Of a DNA stretch of 7,191 nt, positions 1 through 5,587 are shown piece by piece. Made by a program: the position numbers and the translations under genes. The DNA lies in NCBI GenBank assembly GCA_017860335.1, contig JAFNAU010000095.1:1-7191 (forward strand), written 5' to 3'. The notes beneath the pieces were generated by a model. That model was not told the origin of the DNA. It did not search any database and saw nothing but the letters and a program-made list of their open reading frames with translations. The first letter of the stretch is position 1, and each line of letters opens with the position of its first letter. The DNA is from Bacteroidota bacterium. Its GTDB lineage: Bacteria > Bacteroidota > Bacteroidia > Bacteroidales > Paludibacteraceae.

Positions 1-496
1 AGATGCTTGCATCCCAGCGTACATCCTCCACTTCGAGTATAAATCCTCCCATAATGGCAGGATCAATTACCTTTTCCAGCTCCAGAGTTCCTCCAACGTT
101 ATCAGTCACCAACGCCATGAGACGCTCCCCGGTAACTTCATCCACCGCGGAAGCGGTAGTGAGTTTGCCGTAACGGATATTTTTCTGCTTCCGGTACAAA
201 TCGATAAAACTCAACATGATATTTCTGATCTGGGACTCGCGGTTATTTCTCAGCAGCAGATCTGTGAATTTTTCAAATGTTTTGCTGGTTTTTCCGCCGG
301 CAGCATTGAGCATCAACTGACGTTTCTCTGCTGTCGGTAATACGGGATTGTCAAGCACAATTGCCAGTTCACTCATTTTCATAAACATGAGCGTCAGGAG
401 TTTGGCTTCACCGTACACTTTTTCCATAGAGTTTGTTTCCCTGGCAAAGTCAAGTAAGGCTGTAGCGTATCGCAGTGAAATTAATCCTGTATTCAT
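1..496 (-). CDS. atpH: ATP synthase F1 subunit delta, 3' end outside the window
   Basis: This is the delta subunit, the part of the peripheral stator stalk that ties the b subunits to the top of the F1 head. The reading frame is open from the ATG at 496 to the window edge, giving 165 complete codons. The N-terminus MNTGLISLRYATALLDFA fits the family's start (RYAxALxxxA in the first helix of the N-terminal helical domain). The C-terminal part has the family pattern around residues 140-165, including IDPAIMGGFILEVEDVRWDAS, close to the usual GGF...D.S motif. Delta subunits are normally about 175-185 residues, so only some 10-20 residues are missing on the left. It follows atpF after 42 bp, with an A/T-rich leader (AAAAAAATTA) directly before the ATG and no Shine-Dalgarno sequence. 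atpA and atpG are expected next, from the usual order in the phylum; this is not seen here. The identification is firm. Confidence 0.93.
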   Translation of the reverse strand, partial: MNTGLISLRYATALLDFARETNSMEKVYGEAKLLTLMFMKMSELAIVLDNPVLPTAEKRQLMLNAAGGKTSKTFEKFTDLLLRNNRESQIRNIMLSFIDLYRKQKNIRYGKLTTASAVDEVTGERLMALVTDNVGGTLELEKVIDPAIMGGFILEVEDVRWDASI

Positions 497-506
497 TAAT
501 TTTTTT

Positions 507-527
507 AAGTTACGAGTTACGAGTTAC
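507..527 (-). repeat. Three tandem 7-bp units (GTAACTC) between atpF and atpH
   Basis: Read on the minus strand, the gap holds GTAACTC, GTAACTC and GTAACTT head to tail, 21 bp in all. The array begins 11 bp after the atpF stop codon and ends 10 bp before the atpH start codon, separated from it by an A-rich run. The unit length is not a multiple of three, so this array fits a noncoding spacer rather than protein. It is one of three arrays with a 7-nt period in this operon. Its function is unknown. Confidence 0.85.
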
Positions 528-538
528 AATCTGGCAAT

Positions 539-1039
539 CTATGATTTTGGTATGTTGATTTCGTCCAGCAGACGGTCAATCATATCCATTTGTGAATTCT
601 TTTTGTCCAGTCTTTCCCGGAGCACTTTTTCAGCAATATCCACCGAAAGCGATGCAACTTCTCTGCGTATCTGACGGATTGCATCCTCTTTTTCGAGCGC
701 AATCTGATGACGCGCGCCTTCGAGGATTTTTGCCGCTTCTTCAATGGCTTTTTCTTTAGCACCATCAACGATCAGATCGCGTGATTTAGCAGCTTCGGCC
801 ATAATTTTCGCTTGTTCCTTGCGGGTTTCGTTGATTAAGGATTCGCTGTCGGCTTTCACTCTTGAGAGTTCTTCACGGGCTTGTTTGGCAATCAGCAGCG
901 ATTCGTCGATGTAGTTCTTGCGCTTTTCCACACCATTGAGGATGATCGGAAAACCGAATACGACCAGCACAAAGACAACGACACCAAATGCAACAAGCAT
1001 CCAGAACAACAGTCCCAATTCAGGTGTTAGTAACGACAT
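539..1039 (-). CDS. atpF: ATP synthase F0 subunit b
   Basis: Subunit b is the membrane-anchored, dimeric peripheral stalk of the F-type ATP synthase and connects subunit a to delta and F1. The 166-residue product is within the family's usual 155-175. Residues about 8-34 form one very hydrophobic membrane segment (LFWMLVAFGVVVFVLVVFG), followed by a proline and a charged boundary. From about residue 38 to 160 the chain is a long, almost uninterrupted, Glu/Lys/Ala-rich helix, as expected of the right-handed coiled coil of b. The ATG at 1039 lies 10 bp after the atpE stop codon, and the leader (AAAATAAACT) has no Shine-Dalgarno motif. The gene ends with TAG. It is surely co-transcribed with atpE upstream and atpH downstream. 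Nothing indicates damage or transfer. Confidence 0.95.
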   Translation of the reverse strand: MSLLTPELGLLFWMLVAFGVVVFVLVVFGFPIILNGVEKRKNYIDESLLIAKQAREELSRVKADSESLINETRKEQAKIMAEAAKSRDLIVDGAKEKAIEEAAKILEGARHQIALEKEDAIRQIRREVASLSVDIAEKVLRERLDKKNSQMDMIDRLLDEINIPKS

Positions 1040-1049
1040 AGTTTATTTT

Positions 1050-1301
1050 TTATTTGAGAATGAAACCACAAACTACTACAGCAAAGAGGGCTACCCCTTC
1101 AATCAAAGCAGCAGAGATAATCATATTGATACGGATGTCACCGGCTGCTTCGGGCTGACGAGCAATTCCTTCCATCGCTGAACTACCGATTTTTCCAATG
1201 CCTAAACCTGCTCCGATAGCTGCAAGACCTGCACCAACTGCCGAACCTAATGTTCCTAAACCGGCTACACCGGCTGCTTGTAATAATAATGAAAGTAACA
1301 T
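1050..1301 (-). CDS. atpE: ATP synthase F0 subunit c (proton-type rotor ring)
   Basis: This encodes the 83-residue c subunit (proteolipid), whose oligomer forms the rotating ring that carries protons across the membrane. Two hydrophobic hairpin helices are visible: about residues 12-43, with a Gly/Ala-rich packing face (GxGxGxG type, GAGLAAIGAGLGIGKIG), and about 56-82. They are joined by the conserved polar loop ARQPEA (47-52), which contacts the gamma/epsilon foot. The ion-binding carboxylate is Glu68 in AALIEGVALF. Aligned on the ARQPEA loop with sodium-binding c subunits of the Ilyobacter type, the sodium-ligand Gln is Ile35 and the Ser-Thr after the Glu is Gly69-Val70, so I infer a proton ring. 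The leader before the ATG is AAAAAATAAAAATT, with no Shine-Dalgarno sequence. A 124-bp gap separates it from atpB and may hold an internal promoter. Confidence 0.96.
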   Translation of the reverse strand: MLLSLLLQAAGVAGLGTLGSAVGAGLAAIGAGLGIGKIGSSAMEGIARQPEAAGDIRINMIISAALIEGVALFAVVVCGFILK

Positions 1302-1375
1302 AATTTTTATTTTTTAATGGTTTATATTTTTATATACAATATCTTAATCTAAACTATGATTTTTTAGCGAAATCT

Positions 1376-1404
1376 CAAAAGTAAAGTTTCTTCCAAACTT
1401 CAAA
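1376..1404 (-). promoter_or_regulatory. Candidate internal promoter upstream of atpE
   Basis: On the minus strand, TACTTTTG (1383 to 1376) matches the Bacteroidota -7 consensus TAnnTTTG exactly. A TTTG (1404 to 1401) lies 17 bp upstream and could serve as the -33 element; another TTTG lies 24 bp upstream. Both TTTG copies belong to the 7-bp repeat array, so they may be coincidental. A transcript from here would start roughly 65-70 bp before atpE. A weak 6-bp hairpin (AAGTTT/AAACTT, 1384-1400) overlaps the spacer. The proposal is plausible because the c subunit is needed in many copies per complex, but it is unproven. Confidence 0.35.
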
Positions 1405-1421
1405 CTTCAAACTTTAAACTT
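1394..1421 (-). repeat. Four tandem 7-bp units (AAGTTTG) between atpB and atpE
   Basis: Read on the minus strand, the array is AAGTTTA followed by three AAGTTTG units, exactly 28 bp, starting 4 bp after the atpB stop codon. The unit differs in sequence from the arrays in the other two long operon gaps but has the same 7-nt period. The rest of the 124-bp gap is A/T-rich leader for atpE. No open reading frame covers it. Confidence 0.85.
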
Positions 1422-1425
1422 TTTA

Positions 1426-2532
1426 TTAAGCAACTTCTTTGTGATGGTGTGGCTCAATATGTGAGAGACCGATAAATACCGCCGAAAGCATAGTAAACAC
1501 ATAAGCCTGAATGTAAGCCACCAGCAATTCGACAAAGTCGATAAAAATGGTGAATATTACCGAAACCACCGTCATTGATGCATTTGTAGGTGTACCCAGA
1601 CTTACTGTAACGAATATCAGACAAACCAGTCCCAATACGATGGAGTGCCCCGCCAGAATGTTGGCAAAGAGACGAATCATGAGTGCAAATGGTTTGGTGA
1701 ACACTCCGATTATTTCAATGGCGGGCATAATAGGTATCGGAACCTTCAGCCACATAGGGACATCTGGCCAGAAAATTTCCTTATAATATTCCTTTGTACC
1801 GGTAATATTAACGATGAGAAATGTACATACTGCCAGAACTAAGGTAATGGCAATGTTTCCGGTCACATTCGCACCACCTGGGAATATAGGTATCAGTCCC
1901 AATAAGTTGTTGGTGAAGATAAAGAAAAATACGGTGAGCAGGTAAGGAGCAAACTTTTTATAATCCTTACCAACAGCGGGTTTGATGATGCCGTCGTACA
2001 CAGAAAGGATAAACATTTCCATCATGCCGACAAATCCTTTTTTAGCTTCAAGCGGATTGCGCTTGTACGAACGGGCAATCAGCAGGATGATAACAATAAG
2101 AACTACCGCACTGATGAGCAACGAAGCCGCATTTTTGGTCAGCGATATATCAAGCGGACGGATTTCCTCACCGGTTGCGTTTTTTTCAACTATTTTTCCC
2201 TTAAGATTACCTTCCTGTGCAATGTAGAAGCCGTTGTGACTTTCGTGGCCGTGATGAAATGCAGATGACATAAACAAATTCCACCCTGTGGTTTTGCTGT
2301 AAAGTATCACCGGCAGGGGGACAGAGATATGTTTCTCTCCGATGGTGGTAATATGCCATTCGTAAGTATCTCCCAGGTGTTCCAGTATCAATTCCTTTAC
2401 GTTCAGTTCACCGGATTCTTCTGCCTGATGCTCAGTTGCATTAACTGCCGAAGGTTCATTCGCTCTCAAAGCAGTAGCATTAACCAGAAGAACGACTGTG
2501 AGCAGTGAAAATATTTTATGTAGTCTTTTCAT
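1426..2532 (-). CDS. atpB: ATP synthase F0 subunit a with long N-terminal extension
   Basis: Subunit a forms the two half-channels that pass protons to the c ring. The 368-residue product is about 100 residues longer than the E. coli protein (271). The C-terminal 235 residues are typical: hydrophobic segments near 135-153, 195-215, 225-243, 285-312 and 320-355, with the essential arginine at Arg287 in MIRLFANILAGH and a last helix containing the FVELLVAYIQAYVFTML motif. Residues 1-24 look like a signal peptide (MKRLHK, then FSLLTVVLLVNATALRA), with ATA or LRA as possible cleavage sites. Residues about 25-130 are polar and probably periplasmic, with a His cluster HHGHESH at 93-99; the C-terminus is also His-rich (PHHHKE). 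Long N-terminal extensions on subunit a are, from memory, usual in Bacteroidota. The ATG overlaps the stop codon of the preceding gene by 4 bp (ATGA), suggesting translational coupling. Confidence 0.95.
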   Translation of the reverse strand: MKRLHKIFSLLTVVLLVNATALRANEPSAVNATEHQAEESGELNVKELILEHLGDTYEWHITTIGEKHISVPLPVILYSKTTGWNLFMSSAFHHGHESHNGFYIAQEGNLKGKIVEKNATGEEIRPLDISLTKNAASLLISAVVLIVIILLIARSYKRNPLEAKKGFVGMMEMFILSVYDGIIKPAVGKDYKKFAPYLLTVFFFIFTNNLLGLIPIFPGGANVTGNIAITLVLAVCTFLIVNITGTKEYYKEIFWPDVPMWLKVPIPIMPAIEIIGVFTKPFALMIRLFANILAGHSIVLGLVCLIFVTVSLGTPTNASMTVVSVIFTIFIDFVELLVAYIQAYVFTMLSAVFIGLSHIEPHHHKEVA

Positions 2533-2957
2533 TCAGTTTTTTCAGTTAAGTCGTTTTTTACACCCGCATTTTTCTTCATCATTTTCTCTACCTGTAAATA
2601 CATCCAGGTCTCAAATATCAGGTAAATCATATAAAAAACAATAAAGAGCAACGCGAAATTTTTTATCTCCGCCTTATTTATCAGCCAGAAAATCAAAAGA
2701 AAAGCCAGGCTTGTCAAAACCTTTATCACCCGGAGCAGCATATATTTATTTACGAGTTTTTTGCTTTCCGCTGGGTTGATACCGGTAAGTACATAAATCA
2801 ATGCAAGACCGATGATGTAAAAAAATACCGGTATCAATGTGAATGCAGAAACCTTAAACTGAGGCATTACATCTTCCGTCAGATATTTCAGTCCGAAACC
2901 AGTAATCAGAATTACTGCCGTAAGAATAAGGATAAATTTATTTCTGCTCTTTTCCAT
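2529..2957 (-). CDS. Four-helix membrane protein in the atp operon, AtpI-like by position
   Basis: I do not recognise this 142-residue protein by sequence. It shows four hydrophobic segments, at about 8-24, 37-59, 74-94 and 99-121, with a short charged N-terminus (MEKSRNK) and a hydrophilic, Lys/Glu-rich tail (VEKMMKKNAGVKNDLTEKTE). The third and fourth helices are rich in aromatic residues (FLLIFWLIN; YMIYLIFETWMYL). It lies between atpC (6-bp gap) and atpB (4-bp ATGA overlap), so it is translated together with the F0 genes. In many bacteria a four-helix AtpI protein precedes atpB and helps c-ring assembly or magnesium uptake, and the size, helix count and position here match that role. The functional link is inferred from context only; no AtpI motif was verified. 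Confidence 0.8.
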   Translation of the reverse strand: MEKSRNKFILILTAVILITGFGLKYLTEDVMPQFKVSAFTLIPVFFYIIGLALIYVLTGINPAESKKLVNKYMLLRVIKVLTSLAFLLIFWLINKAEIKNFALLFIVFYMIYLIFETWMYLQVEKMMKKNAGVKNDLTEKTE

Positions 2958-2963
2958 TAGCTT

Positions 2964-3206
2964 CTACTCAATAACTTCCAGACAAACCGTAATCACGTTG
3001 TTGCTCATTTCTACAAATCCGCCTTTCACCCTGAACTCTTTACTCACACCTCCTGATACGTACACCACCTTGCCCTTACCCAGTGACGAAATAAACGGAG
3101 CGTGATTCTGCAGAAGGGAGAACGAACCATTTGTGCCTGGCAGTGTTACAGATGTTACATCGCCTGAAAAATAAATTTCTTCGGGGGTTACAATATCAAG
3201 TTTCAT
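2964..3206 (-). CDS. atpC: ATP synthase F1 subunit epsilon, short form (beta-sandwich domain only)
   Basis: Epsilon is part of the central rotor stalk, binding gamma and the c ring. The 80-residue product matches the N-terminal beta-sandwich domain: MKLDIVTPEEIYFSGDVTSV at the start, then the PGTNGSFSLLQNHAPFISSL motif (residues 23-42, equivalent to PGxxGxxGxLxxHAP) and the GGFVEMSNNVITV strand pair near residues 62-74. Epsilon subunits are commonly 130-140 residues with a two-helix C-terminal domain that can inhibit ATP hydrolysis; that domain is absent here. The TAG stop is followed after 6 bp by the next gene, so there is no room for a frameshifted remnant. The gene therefore seems naturally short, as I recall for other Bacteroidota. 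It follows atpD after 52 bp containing a degenerate 7-nt-period repeat. Confidence 0.94.
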   Translation of the reverse strand: MKLDIVTPEEIYFSGDVTSVTLPGTNGSFSLLQNHAPFISSLGKGKVVYVSGGVSKEFRVKGGFVEMSNNVITVCLEVIE

Positions 3207-3258
3207 GTTGTTCTTGTTCCTGGTTCTTCTGTCTTATGTCTTCTTGTCCTGGCTCTTA
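3207..3258 (-). repeat. Degenerate 7-nt-period spacer between atpD and atpC
   Basis: The whole 52-bp gap, read on the minus strand, is a purine-rich string that can be cut into heptamers resembling one another, for example GAAGACA, TAAGACA, GAAGAAC, CAGGAAC and AAGAACA. The phase slips by one base near the upstream end. It contains almost no T on that strand and so should form little secondary structure just before the atpC ATG. It resembles a decayed version of the cleaner heptamer arrays in the two other long operon gaps. Confidence 0.6.
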
Positions 3259-4782
3259 TTATTTTTTCGCCTGATCCAGCAGTTTTTTACCTTTGGCAAT
3301 AGCATCGTCAATGGTTCCTACGTTGAGGAAAGCCATTTCGGGGTATTCATCCATTTCTCCGTCGAGTATCATTTTGAAACCGCGGATAGTTTCCGCGATG
3401 GGTACCATTACGCCGGGAACACCGCTAAACTGGGTGGCCATATAAAATGGCTGTGACAGGAAACGCTGTACTTTTCGGGCGCGGTTCACCGTTATACGGT
3501 CTTCTTCCGATAATTCTTCCATACCCAGGATGGAGATAATATCTTGCAATTCCTTGTTACGCTGCAATATCTGTTTTACGCGTTGTGCGGTGTTGTAATG
3601 ATCTTCACCAACTACCAGCGGATCCAGAATACGTGAAGTTGAATCAAGCGGGTCAACAGCCGGGAAGATACCTAATTCTGAAATTTTACGGCTCAATACG
3701 GTTGTAGCATCCAGGTGAGAGAATGTGGTTGCAGGGGCTGGGTCGGTAAGGTCATCAGCAGGCACGTACACAGCCTGTACCGAAGTGATAGAACCATATT
3801 TTGTAGAGGTGATGCGTTCCTGCATCGTTCCCATCTCGGTGGAGAGTGTCGGCTGATAACCTACAGCAGATGGCATACGTCCTAATAAAGCTGATACCTC
3901 GGAACCTGCTTGAGTAAAACGGAATATATTATCGATAAAAAACAGAATATCGTTTCCTTTTTTGTTTTCACCAACACCGTCGCGGAACGATTCGGCTACT
4001 GTAAGTCCCGAAAGTGCAACCGACGAACGGGCTCCGGGAGGTTCGTTCATTTGTCCGAATACCAGTGTAGCCTGCGATTTGGCAACTTCATCATAATCTA
4101 TCTTGCTCAAATCCCAGTTGCCTTCTTCCATACTTTTTTTAAATTCTTCACCATATCGGATTACACCCGATTCAATCATTTCGCGCAGCAAGTCGTTTCC
4201 TTCGCGGGTACGTTCACCTACACCGGCAAACACCGAGAATCCGCTGTGGCCTTTGGCTATATTATTGATCAACTCCTGGATAAGTACGGTTTTACCCACT
4301 CCGGCACCACCGAACAATCCGATTTTACCCCCCTTTGCGTAGGGCTCAATCAGGTCAATCACTTTTATACCGGTGAAAAGTACTTCGGTTGTAGTGGAGA
4401 GATCTTCGAATTTAGGCGGTTCGCGGTGAATAGGATATGCACCTTTGCGGTCGAGCGACTTCATGCCGTCGATCGATTCCCCGATAACATTCATCAGCCT
4501 TCCTTTTACCTGTTCACCTACGGGCATGGTGATGGGTTGCCCTTTCGCTATCACGGGTAATCCCCGCCTCAGACCATCTGTCGAGTCCATGGCTACTGTA
4601 CGTACTGTATTTTCACCGATGTGTTGCTGTATTTCAACAATCAATTCCCTGCCGTCACCACGATCAATGCTCAGAGCATCGTGAATAGCCGGTAGTTTAA
4701 TTTCCTCTTTTGCCGATAAATCAAATGCAACGTCCACTACTGGCCCGATGATTTGCGAAATGCGACCTACTAATTCTGACAT
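3259..4782 (-). CDS. atpD: ATP synthase F1 subunit beta (catalytic)
   Basis: Beta carries the catalytic nucleotide sites of F1 and makes or hydrolyses ATP. The 507-residue product has the N-terminal beta-barrel (VGRISQIIGPVVDVAF), the Walker A loop GGAGVGKT at 158-165, the catalytic glutamate in VGERTREGNDL (Glu190), the Walker B strand ILFFIDNIFRF with Asp284, and the MEELSEEDR loop (421-429; the usual DELSEED with Glu for the first Asp) that couples to gamma. About 27 extra residues, rich in Glu, Lys and Asp, lie at roughly 209-236, before ATLVFGQMNEPPG. I chose the ATG at 4782 because it gives the family N-terminus. A TTG at 4821 in the same frame would add 13 residues but overlaps the -7 promoter box. 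This is the first gene of the operon. Confidence 0.97.
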   Translation of the reverse strand: MSELVGRISQIIGPVVDVAFDLSAKEEIKLPAIHDALSIDRGDGRELIVEIQQHIGENTVRTVAMDSTDGLRRGLPVIAKGQPITMPVGEQVKGRLMNVIGESIDGMKSLDRKGAYPIHREPPKFEDLSTTTEVLFTGIKVIDLIEPYAKGGKIGLFGGAGVGKTVLIQELINNIAKGHSGFSVFAGVGERTREGNDLLREMIESGVIRYGEEFKKSMEEGNWDLSKIDYDEVAKSQATLVFGQMNEPPGARSSVALSGLTVAESFRDGVGENKKGNDILFFIDNIFRFTQAGSEVSALLGRMPSAVGYQPTLSTEMGTMQERITSTKYGSITSVQAVYVPADDLTDPAPATTFSHLDATTVLSRKISELGIFPAVDPLDSTSRILDPLVVGEDHYNTAQRVKQILQRNKELQDIISILGMEELSEEDRITVNRARKVQRFLSQPFYMATQFSGVPGVMVPIAETIRGFKMILDGEMDEYPEMAFLNVGTIDDAIAKGKKLLDQAKK

Positions 4783-4818
4783 AATATCCGGGTGTTTTAA
4801 TTCATTCTTTTGAATGTG

Positions 4819-4850
4819 CAAACGTACAAAAAAACTTTAATTGAAGCAAA
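4819..4850 (-). promoter_or_regulatory. Promoter of the atp operon (Bacteroidota -33/-7 type)
   Basis: On the minus strand, TTTG (4850 to 4847) is followed after exactly 20 bp by TACGTTTG (4826 to 4819), a perfect TAnnTTTG -7 box for the primary sigma factor of Bacteroidota. The expected transcription start is about 5-8 bp further on, near 4811-4814, giving a leader of about 30 nt before the atpD ATG. A small hairpin, CATTC/GAATG with a 4-nt loop (4803-4816), sits at the predicted start. The placement also argues against the TTG start at 4821. Confidence 0.75.
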
Positions 4851-5530
4851 TCAGTTTTGTACTGTTTTTAAGGATAACCGGTGCGTATTTAATAATAATT
4901 ATCATATGTCTGCTTTGGATTGGAGGTGAGCTTTACATCTTCAAACCGGACAGGCAGTGAACCTTTTTTACTACTGGTAACCGGTCAGATGAATAATCGT
5001 GGGAATAGGCTGTGAAGTGGATGTCAGAGTCTTTGAAGGTACCCTATTATTCACTTTTAATGGTCGGATTTTTCCGGTTAGTTTATATATTGTGCATTTC
5101 AGAATAGAAAATGTACATATCGGAAATATGATAATTTGTAGAATGCAGCGCCGCTCTCGCGAGAATCCTTCGTGTCGGCAAGGCAAATGGTAGCAATAAA
5201 ATGGACGATTGATGAATCGTAAGTTTAAGCTTCAGTAGCTTTACAAAGCAGCATATTGTAATCTGTAAAATCAGCAAAGCCGGACTTGTCCACAGAGGAG
5301 GAATTGTACCGCAATGAGCGGTGTATTTGTTTTGAAATGTAATTTTTTATTCCCGAAAAGCTGCTTATTGTATTAATCAGCTTTTATATACCGGGAATTT
5401 TTGCGTTCATTGTGACGAGATTGTGTAATTTATCAACAGCTTGTTTTTGTTTATTTGTTATTATGCGAATGAAAAACGGGCTGTCTTTGTGTAATTAGTG
5501 GTTTTCAGATTATTCGGCTTCATGTTATAC
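4851..5530. other. 680-bp stretch without a convincing gene, rich in small inverted repeats
   Basis: Open frames here reach at most about 70 codons on either strand, lack family features, and overlap each other. Visible structures are the self-complementary TCTCGCGAGA (5155-5164) inside a locally G/C-rich patch (about 5143-5190), the 6-bp hairpin ACGATT/AATCGT (5205-5220), TTTACA/TGTAAA arms (5241-5246 region and 5264-5269), and the long hairpin at 5350-5397. ACCGG-containing sites occur at 4875-4882, 4943-4950, 4978-4985 and, inverted, 5073-5080. No perfect TAnnTTTG box was found within it on either strand. It may hold a small RNA, a decayed gene or simply spacer; I do not recognise a known RNA family. 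Confidence 0.5.
5350..5402 (+). terminator. Terminator-like hairpin with T-run, plus-strand orientation
   Basis: TTCCCG plus AAAAGCTG (5350-5363) pairs with CAGCTTTT and CGGGAA (5378-5397). This gives 14 base pairs broken by a 6-nt bulge (5386-5391) on the right arm and closed by a 14-nt loop. Five T residues follow on the plus strand (5398-5402), while the minus strand has no T-run. This fits an intrinsic terminator for plus-strand transcription, yet no plus-strand gene precedes it, so it might end a small RNA or be a structured element itself. Confidence 0.45.
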
Positions 5531-5570
5531 CAAAAAAGAGTGCCATTCACGGGGTTGTGAATGGCATTTT
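5531..5570 (-). terminator. Intrinsic terminator downstream of nagB
   Basis: A perfect 10-bp stem, TGCCATTCAC (5541-5550) with GTGAATGGCA (5557-5566), closes a 6-nt loop. Read on the minus strand it is followed by CTCTTTTTTG, a good U-tract, 22 bp after the nagB stop codon. On the plus strand it is followed by TTTTCTTTT, so it could also act in the other direction. Confidence 0.88.
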
Positions 5571-5587
5571 CTTTTAGCTTTTATTCT

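Noticed and set aside
507..527. CRISPR-like repeats in the operon gaps
   Set aside because: Units are 7 bp, directly adjacent and without spacers, so they are simple tandem repeats.
3910..4560. A 216-codon open frame on the plus strand opposite atpD
   Set aside because: It lies wholly antisense to the strongly conserved beta subunit and has no family features; it is a shadow of that gene's codon pattern.
4783..4821. N-terminal extension of atpD starting at the TTG at 4821
   Set aside because: The extra 13 residues are unlike any beta subunit, and the TTG lies within the -7 box, upstream of the expected transcription start.
4971..5277. Three overlapping open frames of 64-71 codons on both strands in the atp-nagB gap
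   Set aside because: They use poor starts (one is GTG), overlap each other on opposite strands, show no recognisable domain, and none has a clear promoter or A-rich leader.
5246..5300. Possible RNase P RNA or other housekeeping RNA, suggested by CCGGACTTGTCC near AGAGGAGGAA
   Set aside because: The order and spacing do not match the conserved GAGGAAAGTCC core, and no long-range pairing typical of that RNA was visible.
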